Assembly: GCA_050633165.1 (NCBI GenBank) | Contig: JBOEFZ010000013.1 | Location: forward strand, 1-31,256 | From: TMED27 sp050633165 | Lineage (GTDB): Bacteria > Pseudomonadota > Alphaproteobacteria > Micavibrionales > Micavibrionaceae | Direction of reading: 5' to 3' | Length of the DNA: 31,256 bases | Part shown: one piece after another, positions 13,299-20,059 of the stretch | How positions within the stretch are numbered: position 1 is the first letter of the stretch | Layout: the number at the start of each line of letters is the position of its first letter | The notes under the pieces: model-generated | The model's database searches: none | Told to the model about the DNA's origin: nothing | What the model saw: only the letters and a program-made list of their open reading frames with translations | Program-made: the position numbers and the translations under genes

Positions 13299-14117
13299 AT
13301 GATTTTAACTTGTCCCAATTGTGAGAAGAGTTTTTCGCTTCCGGCTCAGGCTTTGGCGCCGGAGGGGAAGCGGGTGAAGTGCAGCGCGTGTGATAGCCAG
13401 TGGTTTCAGATGCCGGATGCGGATGAGCTGATTGCGGAATTGGAGGAGAGTGTTGCGCAGGATGGGGTGTTGGAGGCAGAGGCCGAAGTTGAAGCGGCGC
13501 GTCCTGTCGAGGATATTCCGGAGGCGGTGAAGCCTCGGGCAGAGGGAACGGTTAAGGCGAAGACGCCTTCTAAAGAGAAAAAGCCGATGGGGGTTAAGGC
13601 TGTGGTGGCTTTGGCGGCGGGGATTGTGGTTTTGGCGGTGATGCCGATTTTTGTGTTTAAGGGTGCGTTGATGGCGGCTTGGCCGAAGAGTATTGGGTTT
13701 TATAGTGCCGTGGGGGTGGTTGATGGCGCGGCGCATGAGGGGCTGATTTTCGATCAAATTCGGGCGGAGCGTGAGGGGGAGAAGGTTATTATTACCGGAC
13801 AGGTGATTAACTTGACCGCGAAGGATGCGGTTTTGCCGATGATTGCGATTGCCTTGGAGGGGGCGGAGCATGAGGTTTTGGCTAAGTGGTATGTGGATGC
13901 GCCGCAGGCTAGTCTTGAGGCCGAAGGGGTTTTGCCGTTTCAGAGTGAGTATGTGTTTGCGGATGGCGGGGATGTTGCCGCGAAGGATGTGAAGGATATT
14001 GTCGTGCGGTTTTCTCTGGTGAAGGCGGATGATGCGGTTAAGGCGGCTAAATCCAGTCCGGAATCGCATCACCAGAAAGAAGATCATCATAGCTCTGACG
14101 GGCACGGATCACACTAA
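13299..14117 (+). CDS. MJ0042-type zinc-ribbon membrane protein
   Basis: A 272-residue protein with an N-terminal zinc ribbon, C5-P-N-C8 and C28-S-A-C31, the MJ0042 pattern. An acidic linker follows (about 38-85), then a basic patch and one membrane helix at about 100-121, and a C-terminal domain (about 135-250) with beta-rich character similar to DUF3426. The ribbon should face the cytoplasm and the C-terminal domain the periplasm. Function is unknown; such genes are often found next to ftsEX in alphaproteobacteria. The last 23 codons are antisense to the end of lysA (71-bp convergent overlap) and encode a His/Ser/Asp-rich tail (HHQKEDHHSSDGHGSH). The start is ATG at 13299; there is no strong ribosome site. 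Confidence 0.85.
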   Translation: MILTCPNCEKSFSLPAQALAPEGKRVKCSACDSQWFQMPDADELIAELEESVAQDGVLEAEAEVEAARPVEDIPEAVKPRAEGTVKAKTPSKEKKPMGVKAVVALAAGIVVLAVMPIFVFKGALMAAWPKSIGFYSAVGVVDGAAHEGLIFDQIRAEREGEKVIITGQVINLTAKDAVLPMIAIALEGAEHEVLAKWYVDAPQASLEAEGVLPFQSEYVFADGGDVAAKDVKDIVVRFSLVKADDAVKAAKSSPESHHQKEDHHSSDGHGSH

Positions 14118-15315
14118 TGTTATCGCCATCCACGAGGATTTCCGGTGGCATCGGGCGGGTGTTGTAGTTTGAGGCCATGCAAAAGCCGTATGCGCCGGCG
14201 GATTTGATGGCGGCGAGGTCGCCTTCTTTCATTTCGGGTAATTCACGATCGTGGCTGAAGGTATCGCCGGTTTCGCAGATGGGGCCGACGATGTCGTAGG
14301 TTGTGGTTGGGCGGTTGCGATTCTCAACGGCTTCGACGGCGTGGTAGGCCTCGTATAATGTCGGGCGGATGAGGTCGTTCATGGCGGCGTCGAGGATGAG
14401 GAATTTGCGCTCGCTGGTTTCTTTGATGAAACGGGTGCGGGTGAGGAGGATGCCGGCGTTGCCGACGAGGTAGCGGCCGGGTTCCATGATGATTTCGGTG
14501 TTTAAGGGGACGATGATGTCGTTGACCCAGCTCGCGTATGCGTCGAGGTCTAGGAGGTTTTCATTATCGTAGACAATCGGAAAGCCGCCGCCGATGTCGA
14601 GGCGGGAGACGGTGTGGCCTTGGGCGCGGATTTCGCCGACGATATCGGGAAGTTTTTCAAAAGCTTCTTTGAAGGCTTCTACGGTGAAGACTTGGGAGCC
14701 GATATGCATGGAGAGGCCTAGGGCGGTCACGTGGCTCATGTCCTTGGCGAGGGCGAAGGATTCGTAGACGCGCTCGGGCGAGAGGCCGAATTTGTCGCGG
14801 GCGCGTCCGGTGGAGATTTTGTGGTGTCCACCGCCGCTAACGTCGGGGTTGAGGCGGAAGACGACGCTTGCCTTTATGTCTAGCTCAGCCGCGACGCGCT
14901 GGATCGCGTGGAGTTCGGGGAGGGATTCGACGTTGAATTGGTGGATGCCGGCCTTGAGGCCTTCGGTGATTTCGCTGTCGGTTTTTCCTACGCCGGTGGA
15001 GACGATTGTGTTGGGATCAAATCCGGCCTTTATACCGCGATGAAGTTCGCCTTCGGAGACGATTTCGAGGCCTGCGCCAAGGGAGCGGAGGAGGGCGAGG
15101 ATTGCGATGTTGCTGTTGGCTTTGCACGCGAAGCAAAGGAGGGGTTGGCGATCGGCGGGCAGGGCGCGCTGCATCGCGCCTTTCAGGGCGTTATATTGTT
15201 CGCGGATTACGTGCGCGGAATAGACATAAGCAGGCGTGCCGTATTGCGCGGCAATATCGGTGAGGGGGATGTTATCGGCGTGAAGCTGGCCGTTTTTTTC
15301 GGTGAAGCCGTTCAT
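14047..15315 (-). CDS. lysA: Diaminopimelate decarboxylase
   Basis: LysA decarboxylates meso-diaminopimelate to L-lysine with pyridoxal phosphate. The protein has 422 residues, normal for the family. The PLP lysine is Lys65 in C-F-A-C-K-A-N-S-N; other landmarks are M-H-I-G-S-Q, I-G-G-G-F-P (phosphate binding), M-E-P-G-R-Y-L-V, and G-P-I-C-E-T-G-D-T-F with the cysteine donated across the dimer. The start at 15315 is chosen because the conserved N-terminus begins there and the ATG overlaps the stop of the lipoprotein gene (ATGA); the frame is open further upstream but would read through that gene. The 3' end overlaps the zinc-ribbon gene by 71 bp. Confidence 0.95.
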   Translation of the reverse strand: MNGFTEKNGQLHADNIPLTDIAAQYGTPAYVYSAHVIREQYNALKGAMQRALPADRQPLLCFACKANSNIAILALLRSLGAGLEIVSEGELHRGIKAGFDPNTIVSTGVGKTDSEITEGLKAGIHQFNVESLPELHAIQRVAAELDIKASVVFRLNPDVSGGGHHKISTGRARDKFGLSPERVYESFALAKDMSHVTALGLSMHIGSQVFTVEAFKEAFEKLPDIVGEIRAQGHTVSRLDIGGGFPIVYDNENLLDLDAYASWVNDIIVPLNTEIIMEPGRYLVGNAGILLTRTRFIKETSERKFLILDAAMNDLIRPTLYEAYHAVEAVENRNRPTTTYDIVGPICETGDTFSHDRELPEMKEGDLAAIKSAGAYGFCMASNYNTRPMPPEILVDGDNISVIRARQSYDDLLSGDAIPDWI

Positions 15316-15485
15316 GATTGTTCTTGTCCTGTTTGCTTTGCTTTTTCTTTTATGGGGGCGGGGTAATCGCGGGGGAAGGGGCGTGGGGCGCTGCCTTCTG
15401 GTGGCTCGAGGCTGCTTGGCTTGATGCCGCAGCCGGAGAGGGTGATTAGGCTTAAAAAGCTTAGAAATAACAAAGAGTTTCGCAT
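15312..15485 (-). CDS. lptM: LptM-like small lipoprotein
   Basis: A 57-residue lipoprotein precursor. The signal peptide M-R-N-S-L-L-F-L-S-F-L-S-L-I-T ends with lipobox L-S-G-C, and C-G-I-K-P then starts the mature part, a short Pro-rich tail. This is the layout of LptM (YifL), which helps mature the LptD outer-membrane translocon, and which is commonly encoded just upstream of lysA. The ATG at 15485 is preferred to an in-frame one 12 codons upstream because it begins the hydrophobic signal. The stop overlaps the lysA ATG by four bases. The gene is recognised by context and lipobox more than by sequence conservation. Confidence 0.75.
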   Translation of the reverse strand: MRNSLLFLSFLSLITLSGCGIKPSSLEPPEGSAPRPFPRDYPAPIKEKAKQTGQEQS

Positions 15486-15556
15486 GTGTGATAGATTTAT
15501 AGATGCGTGGCATTTTTGCAATTAAATTTTAATCTTTTATAGGGCATAATAAAAAG

Positions 15557-16816
15557 ATGGATGGGGATCTAGATAAAAAATTAACGCAAGAGCAGCTTGA
15601 TGAGATGGTTGAGTCGCATGCTCGGTATTTGGAAGGGCGAGCAGGGGGGCGGCGTGCGTATTTGAAGACGCAAGATGTTTCGGGGCTTTCGCTGAAGGGG
15701 CGGAACTTGGCGCAGGCAAATTTTGTTGGTTGTGACATGCGCAAGATGGATTTGTCGGATGCGAATTTTTCGGAAAGTTCTTTGTATGCGTGTGATTTGG
15801 CGGGTGCGAATTTGAACCAAGCGCGGTTTGTGCGGGCGGATTTGCGCGGGGCGAAGATCGAGCATGTTTCGGGGGTTGAGACGGATTTTGAAGATGCAGA
15901 TATGCGCGAGGGCGCGTTGGTGCGGGAGGGGGAGAGCTTTGCGCCTGCCGAGGCAGTGAATTTTCGCGGGGCGAATTTAAGCGGGGCGAAGTTGAAGGGC
16001 TCGCTTGCGAGTAAGGCGAATTTTTCTGATGCGATTTTATCGGGCGCGAATATGCGTGATGCGGACTTATCGGGCGCGACATTGACGAATGCGGATTTAT
16101 CCGATGCGGAGATTGGTAATACGAAATTTGACGGTGCGGATGTTGATGCGGCGATCTTTACGGGGGTGAATGTTGCGGCGCTGCGGCGGTGCGGGGTTGA
16201 TACGGATAAGGTTTTGACTGACGAGAATATCGGTGAGGCGTTAAGTGTTGATGGCGAGAGCATTGAGGCGCGGATCGAAAAGCATGTTCTTTGGCTGGAT
16301 CATAAAGGCAGGCAGGGAGTGCAACTTGATGTTTGTGGATTCGATTTGCGTGGTTTGAAATCGCTTAAGTATCGACGTTTGACGGCGTTACGCGCAGAGC
16401 GGGCGAAGTTTTTAGGGATGAATTTGTATAAGGTTGAGTTACAGAGTGCGCAGCTTAACGGGGCGGATTTTCGCAATTGTGATCTTGAGGATGGGGATTT
16501 GCGCGGGGCATCGTGCCGTGGGGTGAATTTTTCGCATGCGAATTTGAAAATGGTAAAGGCGACGGCGCTTGTGATCGGGGATAGTGCGGCGGAGAATGCG
16601 TGTGATTTTTCCGATGGGGCGTTTCGGTATGCTAATTTGAGTTACGGACAGTTTAAAGGGGCGTGTTTTCGGAATGTGGATTTGTCTTATGCCGATTTTT
16701 CGCATGCGGATTTAAGGGAGTGTGATTTCACGCATGCGGATATGACAGGTGCGAAGATGGATGGTGCAAAGTTGGAGGGGGCTATTATGTCTACTGTTAT
16801 TAAGCTTGCGGATTAA
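15557..16816 (+). CDS. Pentapeptide-repeat protein with duplicated helical-plus-repeat modules
   Basis: A 419-residue soluble protein, mostly A(D/N)LxG-type pentapeptides that fold as a right-handed quadrilateral helix. There are two blocks. The first (about 45-210) is preceded by a helical head (residues 9-40, E-S-H-A-R-Y-L-E-G-R-A-G-G). The second (about 255-410) follows a similar head near 233-256 (I-E-K-H-V-L-W-L-D-H-K-G-R-Q-G). This internal H-x2-(Y/W)-L-x4-G duplication suggests an ancient tandem fusion. There is no signal peptide or membrane segment. Members such as MfpA and Qnr mimic DNA and protect gyrase, but most have no known role, and nothing here indicates gyrase binding. It stands alone, divergent from lptM and convergent with etfA. 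Confidence 0.9.
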   Translation: MDGDLDKKLTQEQLDEMVESHARYLEGRAGGRRAYLKTQDVSGLSLKGRNLAQANFVGCDMRKMDLSDANFSESSLYACDLAGANLNQARFVRADLRGAKIEHVSGVETDFEDADMREGALVREGESFAPAEAVNFRGANLSGAKLKGSLASKANFSDAILSGANMRDADLSGATLTNADLSDAEIGNTKFDGADVDAAIFTGVNVAALRRCGVDTDKVLTDENIGEALSVDGESIEARIEKHVLWLDHKGRQGVQLDVCGFDLRGLKSLKYRRLTALRAERAKFLGMNLYKVELQSAQLNGADFRNCDLEDGDLRGASCRGVNFSHANLKMVKATALVIGDSAAENACDFSDGAFRYANLSYGQFKGACFRNVDLSYADFSHADLRECDFTHADMTGAKMDGAKLEGAIMSTVIKLAD

Positions 16817-16971
16817 AAAAGATTGTTCTTTATAGTTATTCCACTTAAGAACGGGGCACCAGTGCGCTTCCGGTGCTGGCGTGCAAAATATACGCTGCGC
16901 GTCGGTTCTCGAAAGCCGCTGTTTTCGACGCATTTCTTTGCGTTAATGCGCAATTTTTGCTTACATTGGCG
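16817..16971. other. Gap between convergent genes, no gene seen
   Basis: A 155-bp gap between the ends of the pentapeptide gene and etfA. It contains a short imperfect inverted repeat (GCACC...GGTGC, about 16856-16876) without a clear T tract. I see no other feature. Confidence 0.4.
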
Positions 16972-17901
16972 TTAAAGTTTATCCGTTAATTCCGGTACTG
17001 CGTCGAAGAGGTCGGCGACGAGGCCGTAATCGGCCACGCCGAAGATGGGGGCTTCTTCGTCTTTGTTGATGGCGACGATGGTTTTGGAATCTTTCATGCC
17101 GGCGAGGTGTTGGATGGCGCCGGAGATGCCCACGGCGATGTAAAGATCGGGGGCGACGACTTTTCCGGTTTGGCCGACTTGATAATCGTTGGGAGCGTAC
17201 CCTGCGTCTACTGCGGCGCGGGAGGCACCGATGGCGGCGCCGAGTTTATCGGCGAGTTTTTCGATTAAAGCGAAATCTTCTTTGGAGCCGAGGCCGCGCC
17301 CGCCGGAGACGACGATTTTTGCACCGTTGAGTTCGGGGCGGTCGGATTCGGTGACTTCGAGTTTATTGAAGGTGGAGAGGGCGGTGTCGCCTTGGCTGGC
17401 GATGTCTTCGATGGGGGCGCTGCCGCCTGTTGCGGCTACGGGGTCGAAATTTGTGCCGCGAACGGTGATGAGTTTGATGGCATCGATCGATTTTACCGTG
17501 GCGATGGCGTTTCCGGCGTAGACGGGGCGGGTGAATGTGTCGGCGTCGATGATTGCCGAGATGTCGGAGATTTGTTGTGTGTCGAGGAGGGCCGCCGCGC
17601 GGGGAAGGATGTTTTTGCCGTAGGTGGAGGCGGGGGCGAGGATGTGGGTGTAGTTGGGGGCTAGATCCTTGAGGATGGGCGCGATGTTTTCGGCGAGGCC
17701 GTGTTCTAGTTCGGGGGCGTCGGCTTTTAGGGTTTTGGTTACGCCTTCGGCTTGGGCGGCGGCCTCGGCGGCGGAGGTGCAGTTTGATCCGGCAACGAGG
17801 ATATGGATGTCGTCACCGAGCTGCTTTGCCGCGGCGATTGTGTTGAGGGTTGCGGATTTTAGGGTTGTGTTGTCGTGTTCGGCTAGGACTAGGATGGTCA
17901 T
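16972..17901 (-). CDS. etfA: Electron transfer flavoprotein, alpha subunit
   Basis: EtfA binds FAD and, with EtfB, carries electrons from acyl-CoA and other dehydrogenases to ETF-ubiquinone oxidoreductase. The 309 residues match the family. The C-terminal FAD domain is clear: V-V-S-G-G-R-G-L-G-S-K-E, G-A-S-R-A-A-V-D-A-G-Y, Q-V-G-Q-T-G-K-V-V-A-P-D-L-Y-I-A-x-G-I-S-G-A-I-Q-H, then I-V-A-I-N-K-D-E-E-A-P-I-F. AAGGAAC precedes the ATG. It follows etfB after 97 bp that are filled by repeat R4 plus R7, so the operon probably carries the repeat in its mRNA. Confidence 0.96.
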   Translation of the reverse strand: MTILVLAEHDNTTLKSATLNTIAAAKQLGDDIHILVAGSNCTSAAEAAAQAEGVTKTLKADAPELEHGLAENIAPILKDLAPNYTHILAPASTYGKNILPRAAALLDTQQISDISAIIDADTFTRPVYAGNAIATVKSIDAIKLITVRGTNFDPVAATGGSAPIEDIASQGDTALSTFNKLEVTESDRPELNGAKIVVSGGRGLGSKEDFALIEKLADKLGAAIGASRAAVDAGYAPNDYQVGQTGKVVAPDLYIAVGISGAIQHLAGMKDSKTIVAINKDEEAPIFGVADYGLVADLFDAVPELTDKL

Positions 17902-17924
17902 GTTGTTGTTCCTTTTAATTTTTA

Positions 17925-17988
17925 ACCACAGAGGGCGCAGAGTTTAAAAAAGAGATGAAAGAGTTTTTTAATGCCTGCGGCGCTTTTT
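17925..17988 (+). repeat. R4 repeat (solo) followed by the R7 box, between etfB and etfA
   Basis: ACCACAGAG at 17925-17933, then an A/G run ending GATGAAAGAGTTTT, the same end as the right arm at 4377-4420. The R7 box ATGCCTGCGGCGCT begins at 17971. No coding sequence or inverted arm accompanies it here, so it looks like a gene-less relative of the GxxExxY-flanking repeat. Confidence 0.7.
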
Positions 17989-17998
17989 GGGGGTGGGG

Positions 17999-18763
17999 TT
18001 AGATTACCTTTGCTTCGTTTTTGAGTTTATCGATGAGGTCGTCTACGCTGCTTACTTTGCCGCCGCCTTGGCGAACGGGGGGCTCGGAGACTTTGACGAT
18101 GCTGAGGCGTGGGGTGGTGTCTACGCCGAGGTCTTCGGGGGTGATTTCCTCTAGCGGTTTTTTCTTGGCTTTCATGATGTCGGGGAGTTTGGCGTAGCGT
18201 GGCTCGTTCAAACGCAGGTCGGTTGTGATGATGGCGGGGGCTTTGAGGGTGAGGGTCTCTAGGCCGCCGTCGATTTCGCGGGTGACTTCGAGGGTATCGC
18301 CGTTGATTTGGAGCTCGGAGGCGAATGTCCCCTGCGCCCAGCCGAGGAGGGCGGAGAGCATTTGTCCGGTTTGGTTGCTATCGTCATCAATGGATTGTTT
18401 GCCCATGATGACGAGGTCGGGGGATTCTTTTTCCACCAATGCTTTTAGCATTTTTGCCACGGCGAGTGGTTCGATACCGCCGAGATCGATCGGCGCGTCG
18501 GTTTTAACGAGGATCGCGCGGTCTGCGCCGATGGCTAATGCGGTGCGGAGTTGCTCTTGCGCCTTATCAGGGCCGATGGAGACGGCGATGATTTCGGTGG
18601 CTGTTCCGGCTTCTTTGAGGCGGACGGCCTCTTCGATTGCGATTTCGTCGAACGGGTTTACGGACATTTTGACATTGGCCAGCTCTACGCCGCTCTCATC
18701 GGCTTTGACGCGGATTTTGACGTTGTAATCAACGACGCGTTTGATCGGAACTAAAATTTTCAT
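17999..18763 (-). CDS. etfB: Electron transfer flavoprotein, beta subunit
   Basis: EtfB is the AMP-binding partner of EtfA in the cytoplasmic ETF heterodimer. The 254 residues are the usual length. Landmarks are M-K-I-L-V-P-I-K-R-V-V-D-Y at the N-terminus, N-P-F-D-E-I-A-I-E-E-A-V-R-L, and the ETF-beta signature in the region V-I-M-G-K-Q-S-I-D-D-D-S-N-Q-T-G-Q-M. T-D-L-R-L-N-E-P-R-Y-A contains the arginine loop near the FAD of EtfA. The ribosome site AGAGGA lies 8-9 bases before the ATG. It is followed in the same direction by etfA and preceded 38 bp away by the HIG1-like gene. Confidence 0.96.
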   Translation of the reverse strand: MKILVPIKRVVDYNVKIRVKADESGVELANVKMSVNPFDEIAIEEAVRLKEAGTATEIIAVSIGPDKAQEQLRTALAIGADRAILVKTDAPIDLGGIEPLAVAKMLKALVEKESPDLVIMGKQSIDDDSNQTGQMLSALLGWAQGTFASELQINGDTLEVTREIDGGLETLTLKAPAIITTDLRLNEPRYAKLPDIMKAKKKPLEEITPEDLGVDTTPRLSIVKVSEPPVRQGGGKVSSVDDLIDKLKNEAKVI

Positions 18764-18801
18764 GTGGGTGTCCTCTTAAATGCAATAGGTGAGAATCGGC
18801 T

Positions 18802-18993
18802 CTATGCTGAAAAGTATGCCAGAGCGAGTAAAAGGAGTGCAAGGCCTTGTAGGGTTACGCGGGCTTGCATGATTTTGTTGCCGTGTTTTTTGTTAAACTC
18901 GCCGCCTTTGACCATGGAGACGAGGCCGAGAACCATTGCGGCGGCGACGGAGAGGATGGCAAGGGCGGCGGCGATGGCGAAGAATATGTTCAT
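18802..18993 (-). CDS. HIG1-type twin-transmembrane protein
   Basis: A 63-residue protein with two hydrophobic helices (about 3-27 and 46-62) joined by a basic loop that contains the H-G-N-K-I-M-Q-A-R-V stretch typical of HIG1-domain proteins (N-x-L-M-R-x-R-V in many alphaproteobacteria). Mitochondrial relatives assist respiratory supercomplexes; the bacterial role is not known. Association with etfBA agrees with a respiratory membrane role. No strong ribosome site is seen before the ATG at 18993. The damaged gene upstream, if read in its restored frame, would stop only six bases before this ATG. Confidence 0.75.
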   Translation of the reverse strand: MNIFFAIAAALAILSVAAAMVLGLVSMVKGGEFNKKHGNKIMQARVTLQGLALLLLALAYFSA

Positions 18994-18998
18994 GGGGA

Positions 18999-19384
18999 TT
19001 AGAGTAGTGGAGTGGGGGTGGGGGTCAAGTGGATTTTGTCTGCGCTCGAAGATTCATTTCCACGGGACGATATTTTGAAATATGCGTCGATGAGGCTTTC
19101 CATGTAGCGGATCGCGTAGACATTTTGTAGCTGTCGGCGGATTGCTTTTGTATGCGTAGGATTTTGTTGAGGTGGTCTTGGTTGAACGCGTCGTTTTCGA
19201 TGTTGTCTTTTAAGGCGCGGCGCATGACGGCGTAGAGTAGGCGGTCGAGGATAACGGTTTGGCGCTCCAGTGATGTGGCGATGGGGTTGGGGGTTTCGAG
19301 CTCATAGCGCAGGTCTTTGCAGATCTCGGCCATTTCTGCGGCTAGGGCTTCGCGTGTTTCGGGGGATGGTTCGTTGTGGGTCAT
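18999..19384 (-). pseudogene. Frameshifted paralogue of the helical protein at 7477-7890
   Basis: The first 86 or so residues align closely with the 7477-7890 protein up to Q-K-Q-S-A-D-S-Y-K. After that the frame leaves the homologous one. Shifting by one base after S-Y-K restores V-Y-A-I-R-Y-M-E-S-L-I-D, matching V-Y-T-I-K-Y-L-E-S-L-I-E in the intact copy. A one-base deletion in an AAAA run near 19127 explains this. The unshifted reading ends at 19025 (119 residues); the restored frame would end at 18999. The promoter layout is shared with the intact copy. The KHGL-motif partner gene is absent. A sequencing or assembly error in a short homopolymer cannot be excluded. Confidence 0.7.
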
Positions 19385-19390
19385 ATGAAC

Positions 19391-19419
19391 AATATGGGAA
19401 ATTATTCATATTTCGTCAA
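19391..19419 (-). promoter_or_regulatory. Promoter of the frameshifted paralogue, leaderless layout
   Basis: On the minus strand TTGACG (19419-19414), 17-base spacer, CATATT (19396-19391), six bases, ATG at 19384. AATATG and CATATT form a perfect inverted repeat around AATAATTTCC. The layout matches the promoter at 7897-7925 base for base in spacing. It overlaps the end of the micro-ORF at 19416. Confidence 0.65.
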
Positions 19420-19532
19420 ATTTTGTTTTTTTCTTCGTTGGGTTTTTCTTCTAAACTCTCTTCTTTCTTAGGCTTTAATTTGTCTAAGCTTTCTAAAGAA
19501 TATTGAACTGACTTTTCTGAATCATCATTCAT
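19416..19532 (-). CDS. Micro-ORF B (38 residues), SLxxLDxLKP motif
   Basis: An acidic, Lys/Glu-rich peptide starting M-N-D-D-S-E-K-S-V and containing S-L-E-S-L-D-K-L-K-P. The start overlaps the stop of micro-ORF A (ATGAATGA, 8 bases). The ribosome site is weak (AAAGCAAAAAAG), so coupling to ORF A is likely. The same motif in ORF A, S-L-D-G-L-D-Q-L-K-P, indicates a tandem duplication. It is too short for homology claims, but the shared motif in two successive frames, both with AT-rich codon use like the membrane gene before them, argues that they are translated. Function unknown. Confidence 0.5.
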   Translation of the reverse strand: MNDDSEKSVQYSLESLDKLKPKKEESLEEKPNEEKNKI

Positions 19533-19653
19533 CTTTTTTGCTTTCATCTTCAGAATTATTTTCTGTACTTATGCTAGGTTTAAGCTGGTCTAAGCCATCT
19601 AAAGATTTTTTTTTAATGATTTTTGGGGGCGGTGAATACTCTTTATCAGTCAT
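19525..19653 (-). CDS. Micro-ORF A (42 residues), SLxxLDxLKP motif
   Basis: Starts M-T-D-K-E-Y-S-P-P-P-K and contains S-L-D-G-L-D-Q-L-K-P followed by an acidic tail. GGAG seven bases before the ATG is a good ribosome site, placed inside the end of the preceding membrane-protein gene, whose stop codon it overlaps by 8 bases. It is followed directly by micro-ORF B with the related motif. The short amphipathic motif could be a docking peptide; this is inference only. The AT-rich composition matches the membrane gene upstream, so the three probably arrived together. Confidence 0.55.
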   Translation of the reverse strand: MTDKEYSPPPKIIKKKSLDGLDQLKPSISTENNSEDESKKDE

Positions 19654-20059
19654 TCTTGAACTCCAATAATATGTTTATGCTAAAATCTGCAGTATAAATT
19701 ATATAAATAATTGTGCTAAATATGGCTAGAGAAAACATACAATCTAGCGCTTTTGATCTTCTTCTTAAAAATGTGCTAATGGCTTTTTTTTCATCTTCTT
19801 GCTCCGTAATATCAGAGAGTACGTAATCAGCGTTTTTTGCAAAAATAATTAATGATAGAGTTATTGAGGCTAAGAAAAGAAAGCCACTTAAGAACCAGAG
19901 CACAAGGCTTGACATGTTGTGTATGTCTTCTCGCAATGATGCTAAAAGCCCTATACCTAAAGCTGAGAGAGTTAATAACTGCTTATTTTTTTCCATGCGT
20001 GTTTGTATGAATGCGTTTACGCATGCCGAATAATAAGCAATTTTTTTTTCTTTATCCAT
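19646..20059 (-). CDS. Predicted three-helix membrane protein, AT-rich
   Basis: A 137-residue protein with hydrophobic segments at about 26-40, 49-73 and 107-130 (numbered from the chosen start), and charged cytoplasmic stretches including D-I-T-E-Q-E-D-E-K-K and R-R-R-S-K-A-L-D. No family is recognised; the layout recalls small accessory membrane proteins found beside defence or signalling genes, but that is not evidence. The frame has two close ATGs (20065 and 20059). The second is chosen because AAGGA is seven bases away, whereas it touches the first. The start overlaps the dxs stop region. Composition is clearly more AT-rich than dxs, consistent with horizontal acquisition. Confidence 0.65.
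   Translation of the reverse strand: MDKEKKIAYYSACVNAFIQTRMEKNKQLLTLSALGIGLLASLREDIHNMSSLVLWFLSGFLFLASITLSLIIFAKNADYVLSDITEQEDEKKAISTFLRRRSKALDCMFSLAIFSTIIYIIYTADFSINILLEFKND

Noticed and set aside
15316..15513. N-terminal extension of lysA to 15513
   Set aside because: The extension is the shifted reading of the lipoprotein gene; the conserved LysA start and the ATGA overlap fix the start at 15315.
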